A DNA stretch of 64,000 nt, taken from NCBI RefSeq assembly GCF_030545015.1, contig NZ_CP120653.1:2108001-2172000 (forward strand). Direction: 5' to 3'. Shown here in pieces: positions 26,491 to 34,861 of the stretch. Source of the DNA: Myroides sp. JBRI-B21084 (GTDB lineage: Bacteria; Bacteroidota; Bacteroidia; Flavobacteriales; Flavobacteriaceae). Below the pieces are notes generated by a model, which had not been told where the DNA came from, made no database searches, and was given only the letters and a program-made list of their open reading frames with translations. Each line of letters starts with the position of its first letter. The first letter of the stretch is position 1. Position numbers and translations under genes: made by a program.

Positions 26491-27864
26491 TTAAAACCAT
26501 GGACGTTTGTGACGAATATATTGATTATAAAAATCAAAATCGGATTTGGTTAAATATACAATTCCTTCAATTAAACTAATAAAACATGTTATAAGTAGAA
26601 AGAAATATCCAACAAAAAGACATATAGTTAAGTAACCAAAAATGCTTAAAATAAGTAATAAAATACCTTGATTATTATAACCCAAAATAAATTTATGCAC
26701 GCCTAAATGCCCTACAAAAAGAGCTAATATACCTGTTAAGATTTTTTTATTATAGGCATCTTGTAAATTTATAGTGTTTTGATTGTATGGTTGTTGATAG
26801 TTTTGTTGTTGATAATTTTGATGCTGATAGTTTTGTTGTTGATAATATTGTTGTTGATTAGAATTGGGTCCTGTGAACCATTTTTGTTCGCTATTTTGTA
26901 CAGATGCGTTTGTTTGCGCGTTTTTGTTTTTAAATTGATTTAAAATTTTATCAACAATAACTTGGGCTAATTTTTCTTTACTTTCAATAGTCCAACCTGC
27001 TATATGTGGGGCTAACAGTACATTTTCGGCCTTTATTAAATAGTTAAAAGCTTGAGGTAATTCGTTGTCGGCAAACATGTTTTCAAACGACGATTTTTCA
27101 TATTCTAAAACATCTAAACCAGCACCTTTTATCTTTCCATTTTCAAGTGCTTCAACCAAATCGTCAGTACAAACAGCCTTTCCGCGAGCAGTATTTATAA
27201 ACCAAAACGATTTTGCAAAACCATTTATAAAGTTTTTATTAATTAAATGAACCGTTTCAGGTGTTTCGGGTGTATGTAAACTTAAAACATCGGTGTGTAA
27301 TTGTAAGTAATCTAACGAAACCTGCTGAGCGTTTGTATCGCCTACATTTGGTTTTATATCGTAGCATATTACTTTGCAGTTAAAACCTTTTAAGCGTTGT
27401 GCAAAAGCTTTCCCCATGTTTCCATAACCAATAATTCCTACGGTTTTGCCTTCAAGTTCAATTCCACGGTTTTCTTCACGTTTCCAAATACCATTGCGTA
27501 CTTCTTTATCAACAAACGATAATTTGTTCATAAGGTTTAAAAGCATGCCTAAAGCGTGTTCTGCAACAGCTGTTTTATTTCCTTCTGGCGCCGCAATTAA
27601 TTGAATGCCTTTTTGTTGGGCGTATTCGCAATCAATGTTTTCAAGTCCAGCGCCAACCCTGCCAATAAATTTTAGGTTTGTAGCAGCATCTAAAAAAGTT
27701 TTATCAATTTTAAATCTACTTCGCAAAATAATACCATCGTATTGATGAATCATTTGTTCAATAGCGTCTTTAGGTGCGTAGTAATTTTCATCGTTTTCAA
27801 ACCCAGCTGCCGTTAGTTGTTCAATTAATAACGGGTGGTTTTTATCAAGGTGAAGTATTTTCAT
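26491..27864 (-). CDS. D-2-hydroxyacid dehydrogenase fused to a TM2 membrane domain
   Basis: A 457-residue three-part protein. Residues 1-311 are a complete D-2-hydroxyacid (phosphoglycerate-type) dehydrogenase: NAD-binding motif VGIIGYGNMG (142-151) and catalytic Arg227 (NTARGKA), Glu254 or 256 (DVLEYE) and His287 (LAPHIAG). Residues 312-368 are a linker rich in Gln, Asn and Tyr with five-residue repeats (QQQNY type). Residues 369-440 are a TM2 domain: AYNKKILTGILALFVGHLGV, then HKFILGYNNQG, two hydrophobic helices and EGIVYLTKSD. Each part normally exists as a separate protein. The frame is continuous with no stop or length anomaly at the joints. The product would place a soluble serine-pathway-type enzyme on the membrane. 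Confidence 0.85.
   Translation of the reverse strand: MKILHLDKNHPLLIEQLTAAGFENDENYYAPKDAIEQMIHQYDGIILRSRFKIDKTFLDAATNLKFIGRVGAGLENIDCEYAQQKGIQLIAAPEGNKTAVAEHALGMLLNLMNKLSFVDKEVRNGIWKREENRGIELEGKTVGIIGYGNMGKAFAQRLKGFNCKVICYDIKPNVGDTNAQQVSLDYLQLHTDVLSLHTPETPETVHLINKNFINGFAKSFWFINTARGKAVCTDDLVEALENGKIKGAGLDVLEYEKSSFENMFADNELPQAFNYLIKAENVLLAPHIAGWTIESKEKLAQVIVDKILNQFKNKNAQTNASVQNSEQKWFTGPNSNQQQYYQQQNYQHQNYQQQNYQQPYNQNTINLQDAYNKKILTGILALFVGHLGVHKFILGYNNQGILLLILSIFGYLTICLFVGYFFLLITCFISLIEGIVYLTKSDFDFYNQYIRHKRPWF
26784..26856 (-). repeat. 15-bp tandem repeats encoding a QQQNY linker
   Basis: About four degenerate 15-bp units (each encoding a version of Gln-Gln-Gln-Asn-Tyr) lie in the linker between the dehydrogenase and TM2 domains. 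Variation between units is limited to one or two bases, for instance QHQNY and QQPYN. Such repeats can change copy number in frame. Confidence 0.7.
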
Positions 27865-27941
27865 GAAATGGTAATTTTGATTGTTATCTTAATTAATTCA
27901 AAATAAAGAATTTTTTTTAATGTATTCGCTGAACTTTAATC

Positions 27942-27949
27942 TATTTTTG
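27942..27949 (+). promoter_or_regulatory. -7 element upstream of 27978
   Basis: TATTTTTG, a match to TAnnTTTG, lies 28 bp before the start codon. Confidence 0.45.
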
Positions 27950-27977
27950 TAAAAAGCACATTATTATTCCATTTAAA

Positions 27978-29102
27978 ATGAAAAATCGCATATATTTATT
28001 ACTCTTTTTCTTTTGCCAAATTTACACATTTGCTCAAAGCTTTAAAGGTGTTTTGTTAAATAGTGAAACTAAAAAACCAATTAGCCAAATTACAATTGTA
28101 AGTGCAGATGAAACTTTTTTTGTTACAAGTAACGATAAAGGCGAAGTGGTTTTGCCTGAAAGTGTATTAAATAAAAAACTATTTATTAACGATTATGAAT
28201 ATGTTTACAGTGAACATATTTTTGTAAAAAAACAAAATTTTATTTGGAAGTTAACTCCAAATTCTGAAACATTGGAAGAAGTTCTTATTGTAAAAAATCC
28301 AGAAATTTACATAAACGAAATAATTAATAATTCAATTAAATCATTTGTTAACAAAACTAAATTAGAATCGTACTACAAAGAAATATTTTATCAAAATAAT
28401 AAAAAGGCTAGCGAAGCCGATGGTATCGCAGATTTGTATGTAAACCATAATCTTGAAAACATAGAAATGGTTGTTAAACAATCACGCCTTAAAGAGTTTT
28501 TTGTGTTAGATGAAAATATTAAATACAACAATTCAAATCCAATAGAAACTGTTGAAAGTGCTATGTTGTTTAATTTGTTAAAGAAAATTATTAAAGACAA
28601 AAAACATTACGAATTTCATATTACTGCAAAACAAGTAGCAAATAAAACCATACATACTTTTTATATTAATCCAAAAGAAGATAGTAAAGAAAAACATCTA
28701 TTTAAAGGAGCTGTAGTATTTGATGAAGATAGAAAACTGATACTTGAAACCAATTTTTATTTAGATCCGGCAAGGAAAGAGTTCAATACACCTTTAAATT
28801 ATATAGTTATTAAAGTACATATTGCAGCTGTTAATTTTCATACAAAGTACATGATAGGCGATCAGCTTTATTACCCAAGTTATATTAATAAAAGCTATAG
28901 CGGATCTACGGTTATGAAATCTAAGAATAATAAAATTACAAGAGTAAACAACCAATTGAGTTTTTATATACTAAATGCAGAAAAAATTAATAGTAGGCCT
29001 GCGCTTTCTGTACTATATAAATTTCAAAATTTTTTTAATAATGGTAATAAATACACTGTAGAATTTTGGAAGAATGCTAAAGTTAGTAGCTATGTAGAAT
29101 AA
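27978..29102 (+). CDS. Secreted protein with carboxypeptidase-regulatory-like domain
   Basis: A 374-residue protein with signal peptide MKNRIYLLLFFFCQIYTFAQ. The mature protein starts with a carboxypeptidase-D regulatory-like beta domain (SFKGVLLNSETKKPISQITI to about residue 90), which often caps Bacteroidota outer-membrane and periplasmic proteins. The rest (about 95-374) is an unrecognised, Asn/Lys-rich domain. There is no TonB plug or barrel, so it is not a receptor. Similar stand-alone proteins are common in Flavobacteria with no known role. Confidence 0.8.
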   Translation: MKNRIYLLLFFFCQIYTFAQSFKGVLLNSETKKPISQITIVSADETFFVTSNDKGEVVLPESVLNKKLFINDYEYVYSEHIFVKKQNFIWKLTPNSETLEEVLIVKNPEIYINEIINNSIKSFVNKTKLESYYKEIFYQNNKKASEADGIADLYVNHNLENIEMVVKQSRLKEFFVLDENIKYNNSNPIETVESAMLFNLLKKIIKDKKHYEFHITAKQVANKTIHTFYINPKEDSKEKHLFKGAVVFDEDRKLILETNFYLDPARKEFNTPLNYIVIKVHIAAVNFHTKYMIGDQLYYPSYINKSYSGSTVMKSKNNKITRVNNQLSFYILNAEKINSRPALSVLYKFQNFFNNGNKYTVEFWKNAKVSSYVE

Positions 29103-29144
29103 TAACCCAAGATAGTATTTATTACTATAAAAATTAAAACAAAA

Positions 29145-29170
29145 AAACTTTCATTTATTTTTGAAAGTTT
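29145..29170. promoter_or_regulatory. Inverted-repeat operator overlapping the regulator promoter
   Basis: AAACTTTCA-N8-TGAAAGTTT is a palindrome. Its right half contains the TTG (29161-29163) that sits exactly 19 bp before the -7 box TACATTTG (29183-29190). A repressor bound here would cover the -33 element. The same CTTTCA-N8-TGAAA pattern recurs at 29719-29743, after the regulator gene. Confidence 0.6.
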
Positions 29171-29190
29171 AAAAACTTTTATTACATTTG
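29161..29190 (+). promoter_or_regulatory. Promoter of the GbsR/MarR-type regulator
   Basis: TTG, 19 bp, TACATTTG: a consensus Bacteroidota promoter. The -7 box ends four bases before the ATG at 29195, implying a leaderless or nearly leaderless transcript. Confidence 0.65.
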
Positions 29191-29194
29191 AACT

Positions 29195-29698
29195 ATGGAA
29201 TTCAAAGAGGCAAAAAATAAATTTTTACAATCGTGGGGCGCTTTTGGTTCGCAATGGGGTATTAATAAAACCATGGCTCAAATTCATGCACTTTTAATGG
29301 TATCTGTAGAACCTATGTCAATGGAAGAAATTATGGAAGAATTACAGATTTCACGGGGTAATGCTTCCATGAATTTAAGAGCTTTAATGGATTGGGGTAT
29401 TGTTTATAAAGAGTTTAAACCAGGTGAACGGAAAGAGTTTTTTATTGCTGAAAATGATTTAGATGAATTGGCAGTAAAAATTGCTAAAGAGCGAAGTAAA
29501 CGTGAAATAAAACCTGCTTTAAAGGTTTTAAAGGAAGTATCAAGTATAAAACCTGATAAAACACAAGAAGAGCAACATTTTGTAGAACAAACTGCCAAAT
29601 TGTACGATTTTGTTTTAAAAGCCGATGATGTTTTAGATAAAATAACTGAATACAAAGACAATTGGCTTACTAAACTAGTGGTTAAATTTATAAAATAA
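29195..29698 (+). CDS. GbsR/MarR-family transcriptional regulator
   Basis: A 167-residue winged-helix regulator. The N-terminal helix (FLQSWGAFGSQWGINKTMAQ) and the helix-turn-helix with SMEEIMEELQISRGNASMNL followed by RALMDWGIVYKEFKPGERKE are the GbsR-type signature. GbsR of Bacillus represses choline/betaine genes, but many relatives control membrane or lipid functions. A helical dimerisation tail follows (about 105-167). The operator-like repeat overlapping its own promoter suggests autoregulation, and the second copy, 21 bp after its stop, suggests it also controls the three small membrane-protein genes that follow. Confidence 0.88.
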   Translation: MEFKEAKNKFLQSWGAFGSQWGINKTMAQIHALLMVSVEPMSMEEIMEELQISRGNASMNLRALMDWGIVYKEFKPGERKEFFIAENDLDELAVKIAKERSKREIKPALKVLKEVSSIKPDKTQEEQHFVEQTAKLYDFVLKADDVLDKITEYKDNWLTKLVVKFIK

Positions 29699-29718
29699 AC
29701 CACTTTTTTTACAAAATT

Positions 29719-29743
29719 AACTTTCAAATATTTCTGAAACTTT
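29719..29743. promoter_or_regulatory. Second copy of the CTTTCA-N8-TGAAA inverted repeat
   Basis: AACTTTCA-N8-TGAAACTTT lies between the regulator gene and the first small membrane-protein gene, 16 bp before its ATG. The half-sites and eight-base spacing equal those of the site at 29145-29170. A weak -7-like TATTTCTG falls inside it (29729-29736). Confidence 0.55.
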
Positions 29744-29758
29744 AAAATAAAATAAATT

Positions 29759-30103
29759 ATGAAAGCAATTAAAATTATAAATACAATAGTTGTAGCACTG
29801 CCATTGCTACTTAGTTTAACAGATTATTTACTTGCACACGATGGCGCTTTTTTATTTTATGCTTTACTTTTTACAATGGTTACTGGTGCTGTACAAGTAA
29901 TATTAGGTGTTATTTTGGCAATTAAATTTCAAGATAATATCCATTATAAAGTGTATTTAATAGCAGTGGTAGGATATTTTTTTTTAGGATATATTGCCGA
30001 TGAATTAAATCTTACGTATGGTTTTTCATACTTCATGTTTACTATACCAGCTTGTTTAGCGCTTTATTTGTCGGTAATGATTTATAAAATCCCAACGAAA
30101 TGA
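29759..30103 (+). CDS. Small integral membrane protein (four helices)
   Basis: A 114-residue protein that is almost entirely membrane segments: about 5-25, 30-55, 62-82 and 88-108. There is no signal peptidase site and no recognisable catalytic motif. The charged loop KFQDNIHYKVY separates helices 2 and 3. I do not recognise the family. Its stop overlaps the start of the next gene by four bases (ATGA), so the two are translationally coupled. It follows a GbsR-type regulator and an operator-like site, which suggests regulated expression in response to a small ligand or membrane condition. Confidence 0.75.
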   Translation: MKAIKIINTIVVALPLLLSLTDYLLAHDGAFLFYALLFTMVTGAVQVILGVILAIKFQDNIHYKVYLIAVVGYFFLGYIADELNLTYGFSYFMFTIPACLALYLSVMIYKIPTK

Positions 30104-30444
30104 ATTACAATATTTTAGCATATAGTATTTACTTCGCAATAACTTTTTTAATTATTCTAAAAGTAGGGCAAATTTGTTTTAAAAATGGAAATGTATTTGT
30201 TGCACAGTTAATTCCAAACCATGAAGATTTGTGCAAAAAAATTAACCAATTACTACTTATTGGCTATTATTTATTGAATTTAGGTTATTGTACAATGACG
30301 ATAATATCTTGGAAAAAAATTGAAAATTTTACCCTGTTAATTGAAGTTATAAGTCTAAAAACGGCACTTATTATACTAATAATTGCAGTTATGCACTACC
30401 TAAATATTATTTTACTAACAAACTATATTAAAAAATTAATTTAA
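30100..30444 (+). CDS. Small integral membrane protein, paralogue of the next
   Basis: A 114-residue protein with about three membrane helices. It aligns with the next protein along its length: IYFAITFLIILKVGQICFKN against VYVPIALYLTYYVSKTLFKN, and NQLLLIGYYLLNLGY against NKLFETGFYLLNIGF. The two are probably a tandem duplication or subunits of a hetero-oligomer. The loop between helices 1 and 2 (about 30-55) is charged. Overlaps the upstream gene by four bases. No family recognised. Confidence 0.75.
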   Translation: MNYNILAYSIYFAITFLIILKVGQICFKNGNVFVAQLIPNHEDLCKKINQLLLIGYYLLNLGYCTMTIISWKKIENFTLLIEVISLKTALIILIIAVMHYLNIILLTNYIKKLI

Positions 30445-30455
30445 AACTATTAATT

Positions 30456-30824
30456 ATGGCAACAACAAACATTTTAATTGGCTACGCAGTTTATGTACCA
30501 ATAGCATTGTATTTAACGTACTACGTTTCAAAAACACTTTTTAAAAACAGTAAAATTTATATGTTAGATATTTTTAAAGGAAGAGAAGAAATTGCCTTTG
30601 CTACTAATAAATTATTTGAAACTGGTTTTTACTTATTAAATATTGGTTTTGCATTGTTGATTTTACAGATGAATTTGTATAACAATAGTTACCAGTTACT
30701 TATTGAAAAATTGAGTTATAAAATAGGAGCTTTTTCAATATATCTTGGATTGATGCTTTTTTTAAATCTTTATTTCTTTTTTAGAGGAAAACGCAAAGCA
30801 AATCAATCACAAATTGTTCAATAG
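30456..30824 (+). CDS. Small integral membrane protein, paralogue of the previous
   Basis: A 122-residue protein with about three membrane helices and a basic C terminus (FFRGKRKANQSQ), which by the positive-inside rule would face the cytoplasm. Clearly related to the preceding 114-residue protein. Starts 11 bp after it. It is the last gene of the presumed regulator-controlled unit and is followed by a terminator. Function unknown. Confidence 0.75.
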   Translation: MATTNILIGYAVYVPIALYLTYYVSKTLFKNSKIYMLDIFKGREEIAFATNKLFETGFYLLNIGFALLILQMNLYNNSYQLLIEKLSYKIGAFSIYLGLMLFLNLYFFFRGKRKANQSQIVQ

Positions 30825-30831
30825 TAAGTAA

Positions 30832-30873
30832 AAAAAAATCCCGTTGATTCTATAGTCATTGGGATTTTTTTTA
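30832..30873. terminator. Terminator, imperfect, probably bidirectional
   Basis: AAAATCCC and GGGATTTT close an imperfect stem with a longer loop, flanked by A's and T's on either side. It separates the small membrane-protein unit (+) from mgtE (-). Confidence 0.7.
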
Positions 30874-30902
30874 TGCTTCATAAATTTGTTTATACTGTTT
30901 TA

Positions 30903-32255
30903 CTAAAACCCTAAAATCATTTTGGCAATTGTAAAGTAAATTAAAATACCAAAAATGTCGTTGCTTGTGGTAATAAAAGGGCCAGTTGCAATAGCAGGAT
31001 CAATACCATACTTATCAAGCGTAATAGGAATAAAAGTGCCAATTAAGCTAGCAAGTATCATAACGGTTACCAGTGCCAAAACTATAGTCGATGATATTTC
31101 GTAAGTAGTATCCATAATAAAATGAGTTGCTAAAAGCAGTAAAACAGCCAAAATGGTACTGTTTAACATGGCAAGTAGCATTTCTTTACCCAAACGTTTC
31201 CAAAGCGAACCAGACAAACTGTTGTTTGCTAAACCTTGTACCACAATTGCCGACGATTGCACACCAACGTTTCCAGCCATAGCCGCAACAAGTGGCGTAA
31301 AGAAAAACAATGTTTGGTATTTTTCCATAGCGTCGCTAAAACTTTTTGCCACGTTAACGGCAATAAAACTACCAATTAAAGCTAATAACAACCAAGGCAA
31401 ACGTGCTTTAGTTAATTCCCAAATACTATCATCGGCTTCAACGTCTTGTGAGATACCTGCTGCCATTTGGTAATCACGGTCGGCTTCTTCTTTAATTACA
31501 TCCACAATATCGTCAATGGTAATTCTTCCTACCAAACGTCCAGTTTCATCAACAACGGGTATGGCTTCTAAGTCGTATTTTTGCATAATACGTGCCACTT
31601 CGGTATCTTCGGTATCAACCTTAACAAAATCAACTTTTGGTATGTAAATGTCTTTAATTTGTGTGGTGGTTGATGAGGTGATTAAATCTTTTAACGACAA
31701 ACGACCTTTAAGGCGATCTTCATCATCAACAACATAAATAGAGTGTACGCGCGATACGTTTTCGGCTTGTTTACGAATTTCCTGAATACAAGTTAATACA
31801 TTCCAGTTTTCATTAACTTGAATGTATTCTTTCGCCATTAAACCACCGGCTGTATCTTCATCGTAACGCAATAACTCAACAATGTCTTTTGCGTGTTCAA
31901 AATCTTCTAATTCAGAAATTACCTCGTCTTTCATTTCTTCCGATAGTTCGGCAATAATATCTACCGCATCATCGGTATCCATTTCGTCTAACTCTTCGGC
32001 AATTTCTTTGGCAGAAAGGTTGTTTAAGATTTTTTCACGAACTTCTTCATCAAGTTCCAATAGAATTTCAGAACTAGTTTCCGATTCAATTATACGGAAA
32101 AGATACCCTGCATCTTCGCCGTTTAATTCGTTCATTAGTTCGGCAATATCAGCAAAGTGAATATCCTCGAGCTTGCGAAGTATTTCGCGCTCGTTTTTTT
32201 CGGCAATTAAGCCTTCAATTTCGTGGATAAATTCTTTACTGATTTTAAATTCCAT
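30903..32255 (-). CDS. mgtE: Magnesium transporter MgtE
   Basis: A 450-residue Mg2+ channel of the inner membrane. An N-terminal superhelical MgtE-N domain (about 20-130, with [18 protein letters not shown]) is followed by a pair of CBS domains (about 135-255, [13 protein letters not shown] and [14 protein letters not shown]) that sense Mg2+. Five membrane helices follow from about 285 ([20 protein letters not shown]), including the Asp/Asn-rich conserved end [20 protein letters not shown]. The length fits the family. It overlaps the end of rsmA by 11 bp and is probably cotranscribed with it. Confidence 0.95.
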   Translation of the reverse strand: MEFKISKEFIHEIEGLIAEKNEREILRKLEDIHFADIAELMNELNGEDAGYLFRIIESETSSEILLELDEEVREKILNNLSAKEIAEELDEMDTDDAVDIIAELSEEMKDEVISELEDFEHAKDIVELLRYDEDTAGGLMAKEYIQVNENWNVLTCIQEIRKQAENVSRVHSIYVVDDEDRLKGRLSLKDLITSSTTTQIKDIYIPKVDFVKVDTEDTEVARIMQKYDLEAIPVVDETGRLVGRITIDDIVDVIKEEADRDYQMAAGISQDVEADDSIWELTKARLPWLLLALIGSFIAVNVAKSFSDAMEKYQTLFFFTPLVAAMAGNVGVQSSAIVVQGLANNSLSGSLWKRLGKEMLLAMLNSTILAVLLLLATHFIMDTTYEISSTIVLALVTVMILASLIGTFIPITLDKYGIDPAIATGPFITTSNDIFGILIYFTIAKMILGF

Positions 32256-33030
32256 ACGCTTCTATTTTTTGTGTAAGTGCAATAAATTCTTCTACACTAA
32301 GCTGTTCCGGACGAAGGTTAAAAACCACATCGTCTTTTATTTCTTCTGATATAAAGCTTTTTAAGCTGTTGCGCAACGTTTTTCTACGTTGGTTAAATGC
32401 CGATTTTACTACTGTAAAAAACAGTTTTTCGCTGCAAGGTAAACTGTAATTTTCTTTGCGAATCATACGCATTACTCCCGATTTTACTTTGGGTGGCGGC
32501 GTAAATACGTGTTCAGAAACCGTGAATAAATATTCGGTATCATAAAATGCTTGTGCCAAAACCGATAATATTCCATAGGTTTTACTGCCTTTTTTTTCGC
32601 AAATACGTTCGGCAACTTCCTTTTGAAACATTCCTGCAAATTCAGGTATCTGATCGCGCATTTCTAAAACTCTAAATACAATTTGAGTAGAAATGTTGTA
32701 CGGAAAGTTTCCTATTATGGCAAAAGCGTCATCGTGAAAAACCTTTTTTAAATTGTATTTTAAAAAATCTTCGCCAATAATATGGTTGTGTAACTTTGCG
32801 TAGTGTTTTTCAAGATAAGCAACCGATTCGGTATCAATTTCTACAACAAATGTTTCTACAGGTTTTTCTAACAAATATTTTGTTAACACGCCCATACCGG
32901 GACCAATTTCTAATATTTTGTTGTATCCGTTTAAGGTTAAAGCATCGGCAATGTTCTTTGCAACACTTTCATCGTTTAAAAAATGTTGTCCTAAATGTTT
33001 TTTAGCCCTAACTTTATCAGCACTACTCAT
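32245..33030 (-). CDS. rsmA: 16S rRNA dimethyladenosine transferase RsmA (KsgA)
   Basis: A 261-residue methyltransferase that dimethylates two adjacent adenines near the 3' end of 16S rRNA during 30S assembly. [20 protein letters not shown] opens the domain, [17 protein letters not shown] is the SAM site, and [11 protein letters not shown] is the catalytic N-x-P-Y motif. A C-terminal helical domain follows (about 180-261). Its 5' end overlaps the DUF4286 gene by eight bases and its 3' end overlaps mgtE by 11 bp, making a tight three-gene unit. Confidence 0.96.
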   Translation of the reverse strand: MSSADKVRAKKHLGQHFLNDESVAKNIADALTLNGYNKILEIGPGMGVLTKYLLEKPVETFVVEIDTESVAYLEKHYAKLHNHIIGEDFLKYNLKKVFHDDAFAIIGNFPYNISTQIVFRVLEMRDQIPEFAGMFQKEVAERICEKKGSKTYGILSVLAQAFYDTEYLFTVSEHVFTPPPKVKSGVMRMIRKENYSLPCSEKLFFTVVKSAFNQRRKTLRNSLKSFISEEIKDDVVFNLRPEQLSVEEFIALTQKIEAYGI

Positions 33031-33337
33031 GTTCGCTAATTATTTCAAGATCGGTACGAAAAGCAAGCATTTTATCGGCAAAAAGCGCCAAACCTTCGTT
33101 TCGTAAATTAGGTGCGTGGTTTGTTTTGTAATCTTCTAAAGCTTCTTTTGTTTCTGCAAAGTATTGCGCAGAATAGGTAACGCCGCCCATATCTTCATCA
33201 ACCAAAACTTTTACCAAACGCGCCGATTTAAAACAACCGGTGTTTAGCATGTCTTGTATATGTTTGGTTTGCATCCAATGTAGCCATTGGTCGTGAACAC
33301 TTTCGTCTATATTTATTGTAACGTTGTAAATAATCAT
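33023..33337 (-). CDS. DUF4286 family protein
   Basis: A 104-residue cytoplasmic protein of the ferredoxin-like-fold family DUF4286, typical of Bacteroidota. It begins [20 protein letters not shown] and continues [20 protein letters not shown] and [17 protein letters not shown], all characteristic. No cofactor motif. Its position ahead of rsmA, overlapping by eight bases, is commonly conserved in Flavobacteria, but no function in ribosome biogenesis has been shown. Confidence 0.88.
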   Translation of the reverse strand: MIIYNVTINIDESVHDQWLHWMQTKHIQDMLNTGCFKSARLVKVLVDEDMGGVTYSAQYFAETKEALEDYKTNHAPNLRNEGLALFADKMLAFRTDLEIISEHE

Positions 33338-33366
33338 GGTTTGTTTATTAGGATTGATTTAAATAG

Positions 33367-33437
33367 AATGTCGTTTCAATTATAACAAAGTGTTTAAACT
33401 CAAATTGATTTTACTTTGCTGCATTTGAAACGACATT
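33367..33437. repeat. Nested inverted repeat between serS and the DUF4286 gene
   Basis: AATGTCGTTTCAA (33367-33379) and its exact complement (33425-33437) form a 13-bp outer stem. CAAAGT (33386-33391) and ACTTTG (33413-33418) form an inner stem. The 71-bp structure lacks a T run on either strand, so it does not look like a normal terminator. It could be an RNA structure between the two minus-strand genes or a small mobile remnant. Confidence 0.65.
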
Positions 33438-33456
33438 TAGTTTTTGATATTGATAA

Positions 33457-34728
33457 TTAATCAATGATATCGAATCCGCAGTACGGTTTTAACACATCGG
33501 GTATCACAATACCTTCGGGTGTTTGGTAATTTTCTAAGATACCAGCTAAAACCCTTGGCAATGCTAACGATGAACCGTTTAGGGTATGTGCCAACTGTGT
33601 TTTACCGTCTTTGCCTTTAAAACGTAATTTTAAACGATTTGCTTGATAGGTTTCAAAATTAGAAACCGATGAAATTTCTAACCAACGGTCTTGCGCGGTT
33701 GAAAACACTTCAAAATCATACGTTAACGCTGAGGTGAACCCCATATCGCCACCACATAAACGTAAAATGCGGTATGGTAATTTTAAATCGTTTAAAATTT
33801 CTTTTACGTGATCTACCATTCCATCTAAAGCTTCGTATGATTTTTCAGGATGTTCAATACGAACAATTTCAACTTTATCAAACTGATGTAAACGATTTAA
33901 TCCACGTACATGTGCGCCATACGAACCAGCTTCTCTACGAAAACAAGGTGTGTAAGCGGTGTTGCAAATAGGTAATTCACTTTCGTTTAAAATTACATCA
34001 CGGTATAAATTAGTAACAGGTACTTCGGCAGTTGGTATCAAATACAAATCGTCGGCAACGGCATGATACATTTGGCCTTCTTTATCTGGTAATTGACCAG
34101 TACCAAAGCCCGATGCTTCGTTAATTAAATGCGGTACTTGCACTTCGTTATAGCCTGCATTGGTATTTTTATCTAAAAAGTAACTAATTAGTGCGCGTTG
34201 TAATTTGGCACCTTTGCCTTTGTAAACAGGGAAACCAGCACCCGTTATTTTTGCACCTAATTCAAAATCTATAATATCGTATTTTTTTGCCAATTCCCAG
34301 TGTGGTAAAGCATCTGCGTGTAAAACGGGCACATTGCCGTGTTCAAACACCGTTAAGTTATCATCGGGCGTTTTACCTTCAGGAACAATATCGGTAGGAG
34401 TATTGGGTATTTGGTATAAAAAATTAGTTAAATCGGTAGTTACTGTTTGCAAGCGATCTTTTAAATTGGCTGTTTTATCTTTAAGTAAAGCCGTTTTTTC
34501 TTTTAAGATTTCGGCTTTAGCTTTTTCGCCATTGCGCATTAAATCGCCAATTTCTTTGGATAGCTTGTTCGATTCGGCCAAGATGTTGTCTAATTCAACC
34601 TGTGTTGCTCTTCTTTCCTCATCAAGGTTAATTACGTTTTGAATCATTTCAGCAGCATCAAGATTTCTTTTTGCAAGGGCTTTCACCACTTTTTCCTGAT
34701 TTTCTCTAATATAAGCTATCTGTAACAT
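33457..34728 (-). CDS. serS: Seryl-tRNA synthetase
   Basis: A 423-residue class II synthetase. The N-terminal coiled coil that reaches the long arm of tRNA-Ser spans about 30-105 (LDNILAESNKLSKEIGDLMR). Motif 2 lies in YTPCFRREAGSYGAHVRGLN. Motif 3 is LNGSSLALPRVLAGILENYQ. All are intact and the length is usual. The final segment KPYCGFDIID is typical for the phylum. Separated from the DUF4286 gene by the nested inverted repeat. The region upstream carries no obvious TAnnTTTG box. Confidence 0.96.
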   Translation of the reverse strand: MLQIAYIRENQEKVVKALAKRNLDAAEMIQNVINLDEERRATQVELDNILAESNKLSKEIGDLMRNGEKAKAEILKEKTALLKDKTANLKDRLQTVTTDLTNFLYQIPNTPTDIVPEGKTPDDNLTVFEHGNVPVLHADALPHWELAKKYDIIDFELGAKITGAGFPVYKGKGAKLQRALISYFLDKNTNAGYNEVQVPHLINEASGFGTGQLPDKEGQMYHAVADDLYLIPTAEVPVTNLYRDVILNESELPICNTAYTPCFRREAGSYGAHVRGLNRLHQFDKVEIVRIEHPEKSYEALDGMVDHVKEILNDLKLPYRILRLCGGDMGFTSALTYDFEVFSTAQDRWLEISSVSNFETYQANRLKLRFKGKDGKTQLAHTLNGSSLALPRVLAGILENYQTPEGIVIPDVLKPYCGFDIID

Positions 34729-34861
34729 ATGTAAAAATTGTTAAAAGGCAAATTTAAGCAAATTCTTTGTGAATAAGTAACTATTGCGGTATTTATTCTT
34801 TGTGGGTTGATGGATTGAACTTCAAATAAATAATACTATTTTTACACAAATTAGTATTAAT

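Noticed and set aside
26491..27864. The dehydrogenase-TM2 gene as two genes joined by a frameshift error
   Set aside because: The linker is an in-frame, well-patterned repeat and both domains are complete; a frame error would not produce this, although reads should still be checked.
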